The translations under genes were made by a program, and so were the position numbers. Positions 25,201 through 37,492 of a stretch of 64,000 bases of DNA are shown here, in pieces (positions within the stretch are counted from its first letter, which is position 1; the number at the start of each line of letters is the position of its first letter). The notes under the pieces were generated by a model. The model was not told where the DNA came from. It made no database searches and saw only the letters and a program-made list of their open reading frames with translations. Location of the stretch: assembly GCA_026874595.1 (NCBI GenBank), contig CM049315.1, positions 58,774,889 through 58,838,888 on the forward strand, given 5' to 3'. The stretch is from Sipunculus nudus. Its lineage: Eukaryota > Annelida > Sipuncula > Golfingiida > Sipunculidae.

Positions 25201-27935
25201 TATGGTTCTGTGTGTGAGTAAACACAGTCGACTTTTTTGTTTACCATACTGGGACTGTCTGACCCAAGGTCAGATCTTGCACATGCGAAACAACTGCTGA
25301 ACAAGGAGCATTATTTTCAAAATATGAAAAAAAAACATCGAATCAAAGCTTTAAAAAAATCTTGCAAGAATCTATGAAGATGTTCGGTACGGCACCAGGG
25401 GGCATGTGCTCTGTGTTTATGTTTAACGCCACTGATCGCGCCAAGTGTAAGTTTTTTTTACACTTATGAACAGGTATAATCAAACTGTATTAGAACAAAA
25501 TTTTGGCAGACACCATCATGTATATTGATCATACCTGGTACATGAACAAATCTCTTAAACGTTATATACAACATTTAGAGGAAGATATACAACTAACTAA
25601 GTATGCATGAGATTATCTAAAAGCAGACTATAAAAACTAGAGACCCATGGGTCTTGACGCTCAGCTGAATTAGTGTATATTGATATTTTTATCAGCTTTT
25701 TTTCAAAATGTAGGTGCTTTGACCTTTATCTGTGATCTTGTGACCCAAAACCAATAAATTTCTCCTGCTATTGGCAGGTGATCAATATGTGGAAGATGGA
25801 AGGTCTGGGATGAAAAATTTGATTTACCACGCTTCCACAACTGCTGAACAAGGAGCATTATTTTCAAAATATGAAAAAAAAAACATCGAATCAAAGCTTT
25901 AAAAAAATCTTGCAAGAATCTATGAAGATGTTCGGTACGGCACCAGGGGGCATGTGCTCTGTGTTTATGGTTAACGCCACTGATCGCGCCAAGTGTAAGT
26001 TTTTTTTTTACACTTTATGAACAGGTATAATCAAACGGTATTAGAACAAAATTTTGGCAGACACCATCATATATATTGATCATACCTGGTACATGAACAA
26101 ATCTCTTAAACGTTATATACAACATTTAGAGGAAGATATACAACTAACTAAGTATGCATGAGATTATCTAAAAGCAGACTATAAAAACTAGGGACCCACG
26201 GGTCTTGACGCTCAGATGAATTTGTGTATATCGATATTTTTATCAGCTTTTTTTTCAAAATGTAGGTGCTTTGACCTTTATCTGTGATCTTGTGACCCAA
26301 AAACCAATAAATTTCTCCTGCTATTGGCAGGTGATCAATATGTGGATAATGGAAGGTCTGGGATGAAAAATTTGATTTACCACGCTTCCACAACTGCTGA
26401 ACAAGGAGCATTATTTTCAAAATATGAAAAAAAAAAACATCGAATCAAAGCTTTAAAAAAATCTTGCAAGAATCTATGAAGATGTTCGGTACGGCACCAG
26501 GGGGCATGTGCTCTGTGTTTATGTTTAACGCCACTGATCGCGCCAAGTGTAAGTTTTTTTTACACTTATGAACAGGTATAATCAAACGGTATTAGAACAA
26601 AATTTTGGCAGACACCATCATATATATTGATCATACCTGGTACATGAACAAATCTCTTAAACGTTATATACAACATTTAGAGGAAGATATACAACTAGCT
26701 AAGTATGCATGAGATTATCTAAAAGCAGACTATAAAAACTAGGGACCCACGGGTCTTGACGCTCAGCTGAATTTGTGTATATCGACATTTTTATCAGCTT
26801 TTTTTTCAAAATGTAGGTGCTTTGACCTTTAACTGTGATCTTGTGACCCAAAAACCAATAAATTTCTCCTGCTATTGGCAGGTGATCAATATGTGGAAAA
26901 TGGAAGGTCTGGGATGAAAAATTTGATTTACCACGCTTCCACAACCTTTTTAATGATGTGGGTCCTATGGCCTTCACCCTTGACCTCATGACCCCAAATC
27001 AAAAGGGTTCTTGATGTATTATTGGGCCATATATAAGCAATCAATCAATATAAGTTTGCAATCCATATATCAATACAAACGTAAGTTCTGATCCAAAAAC
27101 GAATTTGATGACAGATGGCCCCTGTGATTTTGACCCACTGACCTTGAGACCGCAAATTCAAATAAGGTTCTTCCCATATTGGCAGGACAGATATAAGTGC
27201 AAGATGAGAGGTTTGGGATGAAATGTTTGACTTAAAATGCATCCACAATCTTTATAAACAAGTGGGTCATGTGACCTTGACCTTTGACCCTAAGATCATA
27301 AGGGTTCTTGCTTTATTGGTTGGCCATATATAAGTTTGCAATCCGTATATCAAACCAAAATGGAGTTATCATCCTGAAACAAATTTGTTTAAGGACGGAT
27401 AGACAAACAGGTGGCGCCACCAGTTTTGGGGAAATGACAAAACTAGTCATGGTCAACATTCAAGGCAAGATTCATTTCAATCCATGCATTAATTATCAAG
27501 ATACTGGAGGTTTTGTATTATTTCTTTTAGATTATTCTAGGGAAAACTTACAAGCCCCATAGATCGAGGGATAGAGTTCTCAGTGACCTTATTTCAGGTT
27601 TCCAAAGAGAATTTTTATTGACCTCCATTGATATTCACTTAGAATCTTCTAGTCCCAGCGGTTACGATTTGTGCCTTGCTACCGGATGGACAGAAGATCA
27701 GAAGACAAAGCGCCATTCCTTTACCTCAGCTAAAAAAAATACATGCACAGTTACTACTTTGCAGTTACTGCAAAGTAACGAATGCTGTAACTATATTCTG
27801 ATAATATCTGGCATATCATCCTTTTTCTTACTAACCTGAATGCCCGTAGGCTGGAGGACTTGCAGTGGGACCATCACGGGAAGCCCAGGACAAGAACATC
27901 ACAAGGTGAACAGGATGGCCCGCTCCAATCGCTTC
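22220..27935 (-). CDS. TMEM272-like four-pass membrane protein, copy A (possibly pseudogene)
   Basis: Exons on the minus strand: 27935-27836 (33 codons, PPAYGHS; an in-frame ATG lies 42 bases upstream), 24692-24582 (APPSYESLCGHLKN, CDFLKQ), 24023-23928 (membrane segment FVIVVACTICIGLFLAIPV), 23432-23238 (IHLNNCPVERYIPIYMIVAG, a second segment, a charged loop QQYRRIKDQEDED, then a third segment LINCVMLAWLIAG), and 22386-22220 (GSVWIYSVYGYV, YCDHSLYYFAF, fourth segment, stop TGA). Junctions are all phase 1 with GT donors. The two PPxY motifs before the membrane region are the type bound by WW domains of NEDD4-family ligases; this is family knowledge and untested here. The oddity is the acceptor of the fourth exon. 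It reads TTTCAAGATCA where copy B has TTTCAGGGTCA, so the nearest AG is one base later and would shift the frame. Intron 23433-23927 and the others contain repeats. Confidence 0.6.
25291..26946. repeat. Recent tandem triplication, about 550-bp unit
   Basis: CAACTGCTGAACAAGGAGCA begins each unit at 25291, 25838 and 26391. The units are nearly identical apart from homopolymer length and a few substitutions, so amplification is recent. Each contains GGCACCAGGGGGCATG. The array lies in the first intron of copy A. The minus-strand frames in it are repeat-derived. Confidence 0.9.
26947..27440. repeat. GGTCA-rich repeat, about 315-bp period
   Basis: Two units share TGTGACCTTGACC-type phrases, GGGTTCTTG and GCCATATATAAG. 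The end carries an exact GGTGGCGCCACC (27410-27421). Confidence 0.6.
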
Positions 27936-28650
27936 CTGGGCAGCAGAGAGTAACTGACTAGACAGAGACGTTTGCATTTTCAAAATATGCCCCTGTCACA
28001 CATACCCAGTACCTTAAACGTGCAGCTAACAAATGCGCTAGCCAACGGTTGCTAGATGTTTGTGAAAGATTGAAGGAAATCGGTAACATATAGGCAATGT
28101 AAGTAACATACAGCATTTTTGACAACGCCTCGTGGCCTAAAAGTACGCTGTTACTTGACATAGACCAGACCAATCGTTTATTATTTTAGTATACTCTATA
28201 ACAACACCTACCATGCATGTGCGAGTAATATACCGTTTTATGGCAGCATATTGGTAAATCCCACTGCATGTTTGTTGAATTTCTGAGGGAAAGATTAAAA
28301 GCACGACTCGCATGGATTACTGGACGGTAGCCAACTTGTACGCGATATAAGAATCGACTCGTTACCATAGAGACGGATTTTCAGTTTGGTTTGGTATTTC
28401 ACATGTACTCATTTATGTTAATTCGTCACTCGTATGTTAAGATTGTCGACTGTTTATCACGATATTAATGCATCAGGATGGATGGCCGTTGCAGTACACT
28501 CACCCATTTAGCTTGTACCACGACTAAGGTTTTCCAATCGAGTATTCACGGCTATAGGACTGGCCTGATCAAGTATGAAGCTATTTACAGTGTGCAATTT
28601 GACTGCTGATCACCATGAAATATCTCTAAGGAAGTAATATAAATGGGTAA
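27936..28650. other. 5' flank of copy A, no recognised exon
   Basis: Bases just upstream of the PPAY exon match those upstream of the copy B exon (GGGGCATATTTTGAAAATG), then diverge. No further exon can be supported. Confidence 0.4.
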
Positions 28651-29720
28651 AAATTCTGGATCGTGATCAGAAAGAGTGACATTCAAGATGACGCTCAAAA
28701 TAACCAGTGTGGCAAGAACAGAGTTAAGGGACTGATTAAGGGGTCTTCCCCATCCCATTATTTCAGTGTGAAGGGACTAGTTTTTTTTTTGTTTTTTTTT
28801 TTGGACGCAATCATAGCTATGTCCATGACTATAATATGATTAGTGCTCAAAGACAATTCATATTAGTGCTAATCGCAAATGAACCCAACATGCACATCAC
28901 GTAAAACGCGCGTATCTTCACGCACTTTCGCATATGTACACGACATGCGCACGACCGTTTAACAAATGAATAAAAAAGTAATACCGAGGATGATAGGCCC
29001 AGATATGGCGATACTGCGTATACAGCCTGCTGAATTCAAAGTGCTGAACTGAAAGAACCACATATTAATATTCAAATACTATTAAAAAAAGTCATAATGG
29101 CTCACTGTCTGACTCACTGCTAGATCTATTCATTGTTTAATCAGTTAACTTTGTTGAAATAATTGAGCCAACGCAGGGTGAATCACTTTATATAAGCTCG
29201 GTTTGCAAGTCAACACAAGTCAACCCGAATGTTACATAATTTCAAGTAAAATCACAGCAGACTGTTATTGTACTGAAACATATCGCTAGTTCTTATCTGA
29301 TCTTCTGGATGTACCCGAGGCATTGTGAATCTAATTTCATTTCCTTTTATTTTAAAACACTGCAGGTTGTATCGCAAATTTTTGGTCACTGTAGAAATGG
29401 TCAGTAACACAGCTAGGATACGAATACAACACACTCTAAACAGATTAAAGTTATGAAATAACACTCTCACATAGACGTGTGATCTAATAAGAATTACGAC
29501 CCTCTCCCGTGTCAACTATAGAAGCAAATTAATAAACGTTACCTTGAGTCCTTGAGACTCTCAACTAGAAATATACGAGTCAGTCTATCTATGTAAATGT
29601 TGTCTCCAAAATATAAAGTTCAATGACAAGGCAAAACTCGTTGCTGCTTGAATAAAGGTTACCATGATAAAAAATTCGTGGGATCTTAGTTTGATCACGT
29701 CGCATTCCTGACAACTGCTA
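28650..29720. repeat. Segmental duplicate of about 19200-20460
   Basis: Counterpart of the block upstream of copy B, in the same order and orientation, with many indels. No shared reading frame was found. Confidence 0.7.
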
Positions 29721-29852
29721 GCGCCATATCGGCCCTCTGACATTACGGCCAGTTATGTTGACTGTTTGCGGAAATGTGGTTACAAATACATACTGGTTTT
29801 GCAGGGCGGTCCTCAATTTTGCTTGTGTCACGACTCAAGTAGGAGGGCTACC

Positions 29853-29853
<1 letters not shown>

Positions 29854-29899
<46 letters not shown>

Positions 29900-30024
29900 A
29901 ATATATTCCTATGCACCTGTATTTGGTCACGTTATGAGTTGAAGTAAAATTTTCTGTATACTCTACTTTCGGTCTTCCAGTTTTGATTGGTGTGTTTTAT
30001 GTCCGAGGTCTGGTTGTCGTTACA

Positions 30025-30092
<68 letters not shown>
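29854..30092. repeat. (TA)n and (TA)n(GT)n microsatellites
   Basis: A TA run at about 29854-29898 and a compound (TA)n(GT)n run at about 30024-30092. Another (TA)n lies at about 30625-30703. Confidence 0.95.
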
Positions 30093-30096
<4 letters not shown>

Positions 30097-30658
30097 GTGT
30101 GTGAGTGTGTCCCCAAAAAAAGTGAACCGCTTTTTTGACAAGTATTTTCTCGTTGATAGATTAACCGAATTCATTGAAAAATTTTACACAGTGACCTTTG
30201 GGTATCATCAACAAGTCTGCAAAAGAGATCAGACTAAAATTGAGCAAGTATTGTCAAATTGAAAACAGCATGTCAAAACATCTGATATCAGAGCTCAGCA
30301 ATGTGACCATCATGTTCATTTCAGCTGCAATGTGACCTTCATCATGTCCTTTCAGCTGCAAGGTTTTGGCATCTGTCAATCAGTGTCAGTCTTTAAAAAT
30401 TGCATGTATCCAAAGTAAGTTCTGTCCAAAGTGTCAGTTTGGAAGGATCAACCATGCATTGAGTGAAAGTGATAAGATTACCTTGTTGTGGAATCCACAA
30501 CTGTGACTGTAGCCCTGACCTGTACACGGCAAGACCAGTCAGTGTTCCTGACGAGTGGGGGCCCCCAAAGGCCCTTGCGAAATAGAACTGTCGGACACAA
30601 GTAAGCGTGTTTAAGTTCTAAACTGTGTATATATAAATATATATATATATATATATAG

Positions 30659-30703
<45 letters not shown>

Positions 30704-30705
<2 letters not shown>

Positions 30706-32680
30706 CATTTTTTAGAAAATTAAAATTTCATTTTAAAGATTCAAACATAGAAATTGAAATTTGTAAATGCTTCTGATGTTTCCAGCAGACATTAATAATG
30801 AAAAGTGGGTGTTTAATAGGCTTTGATGCAAAACGCCCTCGAAATCTTGAATTTGAAAACATTTTCATATTTTTTTAATTAAATTTTTAATTAAGACTGA
30901 ATAATGATTGAAGACCATTACTGTAAGACATTACAATAAAGACACACCTCAGACTGCTCCTGGTAATTTGCATGTGGATTTATGTTAAACTTGGGCTAAA
31001 TTTAACTAACTGTAATGATTCAAACAAATATATATAAATATTTAGATAAGATTGATACATTTATTGAAATGTTTATAATTATCATGGTCTTCTTCTCGTA
31101 AGGTTGTGCATGGAGGCCTGTCTTTCATATTTGGACTTGTTTGCAGATATTATCATCAAGGTAGAATATATCAATATTCCGTTCTACTGAAGGGAATGGT
31201 CACTCTTTCGATTTGTTCGTGTACGTGTATGTCACTGAAAAATAGAGTTAACGCACCTGGTATGATATTGTAATCATTGGCACAACTAGTCATGTTCAAT
31301 CGCACTATAAACCTCGTACTTTCCAGCACAAAAAAAGGAAGGTATTTCCATCTAATTCGTATATAAGGCCTTAGGGTTTATGACCTTGATTACATGATCG
31401 TATTTCTCGGAGGTTCACAGCAAGGGATGAATCACATTTTATAAAACACATGATCTTAGGCTGAACTAAGGAGGTGTGGCAATCTAGGAGGATTGGGTGA
31501 CAGTAAATAGAGAGAGAGAGAGACGGGGCGTGTGTCAATCATGGCATTCGCTCGGCTTGTCAAGCTATGCCATACATGACACACGCCTCGTGAAACTTAC
31601 ATGATGCATAACGTTTCACTGAACTTAAAAAAAACCTTGGTATAGTTACCCGCAATGCACGAGCACCGCGTCTGTATAAGTGGACACGTGACCTTATCAG
31701 CCTACGTGGTTGGCACTAATGCATTACTATTATAACAAGAGCGTTATTTCTGGACATGAGAGAAAAAGAGTAAAGAGGATATCTGTAGGCAACCAGCACT
31801 TGAATACCGGAGTAGCAATCAGACATAATATAGTGCATATATAGTAATCGAATTACTTTAGATCTAAACTAACTGTGCTGGTTACGACTATCACTGTGAA
31901 TGTAAACAAGATCAATCTGCATTATGCATTGACTTCCAGTGGCTAAAACCTGAGAATATTTCGTAAATTTACCATTTAAATCATATCTACCAAATATTCA
32001 CCGAAAAAGACGGGTGATATAACAATCAGATATAAAATATTTAAACCAGTAAAATGTCTAGAAAATAAAGCGACGTGTACAGTTTAAATATTAGCATATT
32101 ACACATTTACCTGCAGAAAATAATTCATGTAAATCATGAGATACTCTGATTGACTTGGCCCAAAAAGTGTAATACATGTTCCCGCTGGTTAAAACATCGA
32201 AGGTTGCGACTCATAATCGGACCTCCCGATCACGCGGCCCTTTCATGATAAACAGACACACGGGGTTGTGTTTACCGACACACAAAGTAATAACAAGGTG
32301 TGAAACAGCCGTATGGGAGTACTGAGACTGTATGCTCGGATGGTTTTGCTGAGGAAACTTTTATATAAAGCAAATCTGAAAAGATAGTGTGAAAGAATAT
32401 GTATAATATTGCTCCTGCTTATGACCCTTTAATCTTGTGTAACTTGTAAAGCAGCCATCAGCACTTCCTTTGGCACTTACTGCTTAGCGGTTGCCAAAGG
32501 AAAATCTCCTGTGACAATAAATTCTAAATAGTTATGAAAATAAACCCATCATGCTAATCGCCTATTAATGTATGTAAAATATGTGAGGCTGATAGCTGCA
32601 AGTTTTCTGCAGTCTTTGGTAACAAACTTTATATTTTTTTTGTATGCAAATATTAAATCTCGAAAATCTGATGCACGTTT
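30704..32680. other. No gene seen; one imperfect hairpin
   Basis: AT-rich sequence. A hairpin with 21-base arms (31527-31547 and 31567-31587; GGCGTGTGTCA against TGACACACGCC, three mismatches) lies beside a GA run. Its right half recurs near 11760. Confidence 0.5.
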
Positions 32681-32882
32681 CGCATTGCCGGGAAGGCATC
32701 GAGACTTTGTCCAAGCAATAAAAGTCTTATAAGCCTGTACCGTTTCTGGTACAGGTGTTCCTGGTCAGACGTGTGGAGAGTGTATTTATTTATTTACATT
32801 TTGTGTTTGACACAAAAAAAGTACGCAAGAATAAGAATAAGGTAAGAAAACTGAAAATGAAAATTTTAGATTTCTGAAGACA

Positions 32883-33849
32883 CTAATTGAGGGTATCATC
32901 TTTATACACTGCCAGCAAAACACAACACAGGAAGACCTCACCAAGTCCAGCAAGAACGTATAATGCCGTGGTGACCCAAAACGCGAAGTAGTACAGAGTA
33001 TGATCACAGTAGTAGAGACTTGCTCGGTCAGCGGTGCCCACGTACCCATATACTCTGTAAATCCAAACGTTCCCTGGGATGAACAAGACAAGGTTTATGA
33101 TAAGTTGGGATATGGGCAATCGACTAGCGATAACGTGTATCATCAATGAGATATGAGCAAGGGTGTATTCTAAAAAAAAATGCGATTGTTGGTGGCGCCA
33201 CCAGTCATATGTGAGAGAAAGCTATCCAAGATGGACGGGCATGCAAATTTGAGACCGATACGCCAAGCCACTCCTGAGATAAGGATATCAATGCATTCCA
33301 CGAAAAACGCGATTGTAGGTGACGCCACCAGTCTTTTTCTGTGAAAAAGCCATCCTCGATGGTGGACATGTAAAATTTCAGGCTGATACATCAACCACTG
33401 AGGGAATCGCGGTAAAATGATCACATTTTTTTTGGGGGGGGGGGGGAGGTGGGGGGGGGGGGGGGCGGGTTCGCTAGATCTCCTGCACCATGCACCACTA
33501 TAGACTTCTATCAGTTCACGTGGGATATGACACGAGAGTATCCTTCCAAGAGTGTCCAGGCGAAAATATGTGTGGAGGAAGTTAAATGGCAACGAGACGT
33601 TTTTGGGCAAAGTTTACAGCTGAATGATGCTTAATTTTTACTACGCTCGTATCTTCAACTTATGGTTGTGTTAAAGTCAAATATGTACAATGGTCTCCCG
33701 GCATTAGCTTGACCAACATTGTTAATGTAACCTACACGAGCTGAGAATGAAAGTGCAGCCTTGTAAAAGAAAGTCACAGTATCCGTCAGAATTATCTTTT
33801 ACATGCTTCAGGTGACCATAGAGTGATCCGTAAGATGATGGGGGTTCTG
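32883..33849 (-). pseudogene. TMEM272-like copy C, middle exons missing
   Basis: Two exons remain on the minus strand: 33849-33736 (AEPPSSYGSLYGHLKHVKDN, then CDFLLQG; open, phase 1) and 33073-32883 (GNVWIYRVYGYV, YCDHTLYYFAFWVTTALYV, longer tail ending in TAG). Both have good splice sites and no stops. The exons for membrane segments one to three, present in copies A and B, are absent from the 660 bp between them. Repeat sequence and two poly-G runs are there instead. No PPAY exon is recognisable upstream. This is either a partial duplication, a deletion, or an assembly collapse at the poly-G tract. Confidence 0.6.
33431..33474. repeat. Poly-G tract
   Basis: T-run followed by long G-runs with few interruptions, between the two remaining exons of copy C. 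Confidence 0.9.
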
Positions 33850-33918
33850 CTGAAAAGAAACCTGAAGGTTAATGATATCATATTATGAATAAATTAATCT
33901 GTGTCACTATACCATAAT

Positions 33919-34760
33919 TACCTCCGCCAAGGAGGTTATTGATTGATTGAAATGATTAACTTAATCCGGATCACAATCTAGATCCAGGATTTTTTAAAAG
34001 GAAAATTGCTGCATTTCTGACAATACTATATGGGGCCATGAGCAGCCTTGTTAAGTTTATTGCCACTAGACGGCGCTCATTGTCAGTAGTCTATAACGTT
34101 CAGTGATTGTCTTGCAGCGTTTATCGCACATTTCTGACAATGCAATATTGGGGTATCGAACTGCATTCGATGTCTGTGCTCTCTGATTGCATATTCTAGG
34201 TTTTTTTTTTTGTTTGTATCTTAGCAACTTTGCATCAAATTTATCAAAGATAATAAAATGGTATTTTGCGGAGATAATAATACCATGTTATCAGGTATCT
34301 CAGTACCGACACACTGATGATATATAGCAACCTAAAATGTATGCATTGAAAGGTAACTGGTCAGTAATGAGGCTGGTGAACTGCCACCCTGCCTTTTGCC
34401 TCCGTCAGGAGGGTATGCCTTCATCCCCGTTCGTGTGTGTTTTTTTACAAAATAACTCACGCAATCATACCTAAAGGGAATCCCATGAGATATTCAGAGT
34501 ACCTCGGGAATAAGCCAATGAGGAATTGATTAGATTTTGGTGTGGGTCCGGCGCATGACCCGGATCCAGGAAGAACTTCCGGAAATATTCACAAATGTGC
34601 AGTCGCAGGGCCGATTGAACATGGGGATATGGCCCGAATAAGTGGATGCAAACACTAGTTGGTAACATATTCACCAAAGAACCTGGGAATAAATGAATGA
34701 ATGCATACTTCTTGCAATTCATGGGATCATCCCAGTCTTTAGCAAACGAATTCCAACCTT
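33919..34760. repeat. Dispersed repeat with ACCTCC..GGAGGT foldback
   Basis: TTACCTCCGCCAAGGAGGTT (33919-33938) starts a unit with ATCCGGATCACAATCTAGAT further on. A second, diverged unit begins near 34396 (GCCTCCGTCAGGAGGG) and carries AACTCACGCAATC and GGATCCAGGAAG. A third lies near 37130-37340. The small foldback at the head is characteristic. Confidence 0.65.
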
Positions 34761-35249
34761 TTTCACAATGTCTGAAATACCCGTTTCTCTTACCAGGAGG
34801 ACACGCCTAGAAATGGAACAAGCTCAGCGTTTTCGGTAACATGTCGCGGCCATCGTGAACACAACTTGCAACTTGGATCCAAGGGTTTCTACAAAATTTC
34901 AAAGGTGTCCCTTTGTCTTAACACAGAAAAACAGCAACGAATATTTGTGATACGTCAAATAATAAAAAGAAAATAAGAAGTTTAATTAAACATGGCAGTC
35001 ATCTTGGACATCACCCTAGATCCTATGGAGTCATTTTGTATTTTTAATGGTGCCTCCGGGTTCTTTGGTTCCAAAGACTTAGCACAGCATCAAAAGTAAA
35101 AGAATTACAGGTGCTCTAGTTTTTATTCGGCGATCCCCTTAAACATCAGTTTGCATTTCAATCAGGGCCCCAAAAGGGACAAACTGCACGAGTATAATTA
35201 TAATCTAAAGCTTGCACGATTCTGCAAGAAATCAACATTCATAATAACT

Positions 35250-35730
35250 TCATCACACATGATATTAAAGGGGCCCAATCACCTATCTGACCTTTGTAAG
35301 CTAAAGATAATCCCTTGGAGCTTTTACAAAAATAGGCCAGAAAACGATATCACCACACACAGGCTGCTTGTTTTGTTTATATCAACATGTTTATAATATG
35401 TGGGGGCCTGCCAAAATCATAAAAAAAATCAACAAGGGCAACTGGCAACAAGTCAGATAAGCCAGAGCTTTGCAAATGGCATTCTGCAACAAGTGACCTT
35501 TTTTACCTCCGCATATATGCAACCTACCACCTTAGGTTACATTTTTTTCCAATTTGTTAACATTGCTGTGTTTACAAACATGTTGTTGATAAACAAGTTC
35601 ATACATCCTTCATGAAGGCATTACAAGAACTTTTCAAACTAAAATTACCCTAAGATCATTAATATATACACAGAGGAAGCCAGAAATCACAAAATCTTTT
35701 TCAAAAGGTAGGTGAATGGGCACCTATAAA
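35250..35730. repeat. Segmental duplicate of 18350-18830
   Basis: Extends the duplicated unit 5' of copy C. After about 35730 the similarity to the copy B locus stops, just before where the PPAY exon should be. Confidence 0.8.
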
Positions 35731-36036
35731 AGCATGCAAGCCATCTGAACACCGGTTCATAAATAAAACACTGTTATTGTCAGAGAGATTTATTCACACA
35801 CAAATATATCAGTAGACATTAATTCAACATTTTGTTTGCAGGCGTTAAATCCAGCACTGATCTGACTGGGGAAAATTCTACGCACATGTAATATCAATTT
35901 AATTTAAAGGCTAAGTTCATCATGCATACATGCTTATGAATCGCATATGCATATGAGACCAGATAGTTGAAGATACATTCATGTAGCTATATAATTATGT
36001 GCAACGTTGAACTTATGGGAACACTGGACCTGGACA

Positions 36037-36232
36037 GGGGCGCACTGGGGGGGGGGGGGGGGGGGCACAGCCTGGGAATTTGAGTGAAGGCGTCATAAAT
36101 CCAATACCTTCGGCCCACCGGCATCAATATTAAGTTCATAGTGTCGAACCACAGCAATAAGTATTTTTTATCGTCATTGACCCACCGGAAAACTTACCGA
36201 TGTTTCGGTGGTCCATTCCGCGCCTGGCCTCC
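36037..36232. mobile_element. Possible poly-G TIR element
   Basis: A left end CAGGGGCGCACTGGG with a poly-G run and a right end containing CGCGCCTGG resemble the other poly-G elements here. The inverted match is weak and no target duplication is clear. Confidence 0.3.
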
Positions 36233-37428
36233 TGTCCGTAACAGAGATTAGCCCCTATTACTGAGTTCAAGACTCAGCAGGTCTACAGTAAAGGGACAAA
36301 ATAAAAAATACAAATAGGTGATAGAGAGAAGCGGTGCATGTTATGACAGGTATACCTATATAAGAGGACGATTTATATATTTATACCTTTTTCAGCTTAA
36401 AATGTCTAAGAAATCTCGCGCCGTTTACTTCTCTATACTTCTGCATGCACGAGTATGTATACACTTGTTTACCTGTGCGGCTGTGTTACACCTTTTCTAA
36501 AATATTGTATCTGTCCGAGTATGCAAATAATTATTCTGACAAAAGCTTTTTTATAACAGTTACCAGCACCAGGTATTCAAAATAACTCTTACAACATCAT
36601 TTATAAACAATTTTAAGCGGTCACTAAATGCACACTAACTGAAAAGTACTTAATCATATTCTTTCTAATTTAGTGACAAACTTTGACAACAGATGGAAGC
36701 ACCAGTAGTTTATGCTGCCCTTTCGTGGCAGTGATGTGAAATATAACGCAACTCACATAATTCCTGTATTCACAATTTCTCGCATGAATTTAACGAACAT
36801 CTTCTCATAAAGGAATCATTTAGTTGCTATATTCACTTTGAATGTCACTATTTGGCCTTATACATCCAATGTATATCTCTATCTACCTTTATACACGTCA
36901 TGGGTGTTTATGGAAGGGGGGTAATTACACAAACGACATCGCTAATCCTGCATTTTGGGGTCTGGGATAATCATGATATAAATCATGTTCCACTTGTTCG
37001 GTACTTGTATACTTGTTTCAACTGATAAAAAGCTACAAAAACCTTGGGTATGGCATTGTATGGGGGTACTCCACAGATATTGCTGTACAGTGGCATAAAC
37101 CTGTGTATAGGACTGTTATGAACTGGTGATCTTTAAATGTCAAGTCATATATTATTTTTATTTGCGACCGTCCATTCCTGTTCGTATATGTGCTGTGTGT
37201 ATTCACAACACAACTCACACAAACATGAATAGAATCTCATGAAACCTTCAGGGCTTTTCGGGATTGGGCCAATCAAGAATTAGTTACAATTTGGTGTCGA
37301 TCTGGCACATGATCTGGATTCAGGAACGTCACAAATGTTGTCACTTATACATTAACCTGGGTATATGGGCAGAGTAATGAATGCAAACAAAGTTTTGGAA
37401 GAATGCCACAAAAGGAGCCCAGCACATG

Positions 37429-37492
<64 letters not shown>

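Noticed and set aside
26148-26989. Repeated minus-strand proteins with RGKSNFSSQTFH
   Set aside because: They come from the 550-bp tandem copies and are not part of the spliced membrane-protein model.
33449-33634. Glycine-rich plus-strand frame
   Set aside because: Generated by the poly-G tract; no support beyond it.
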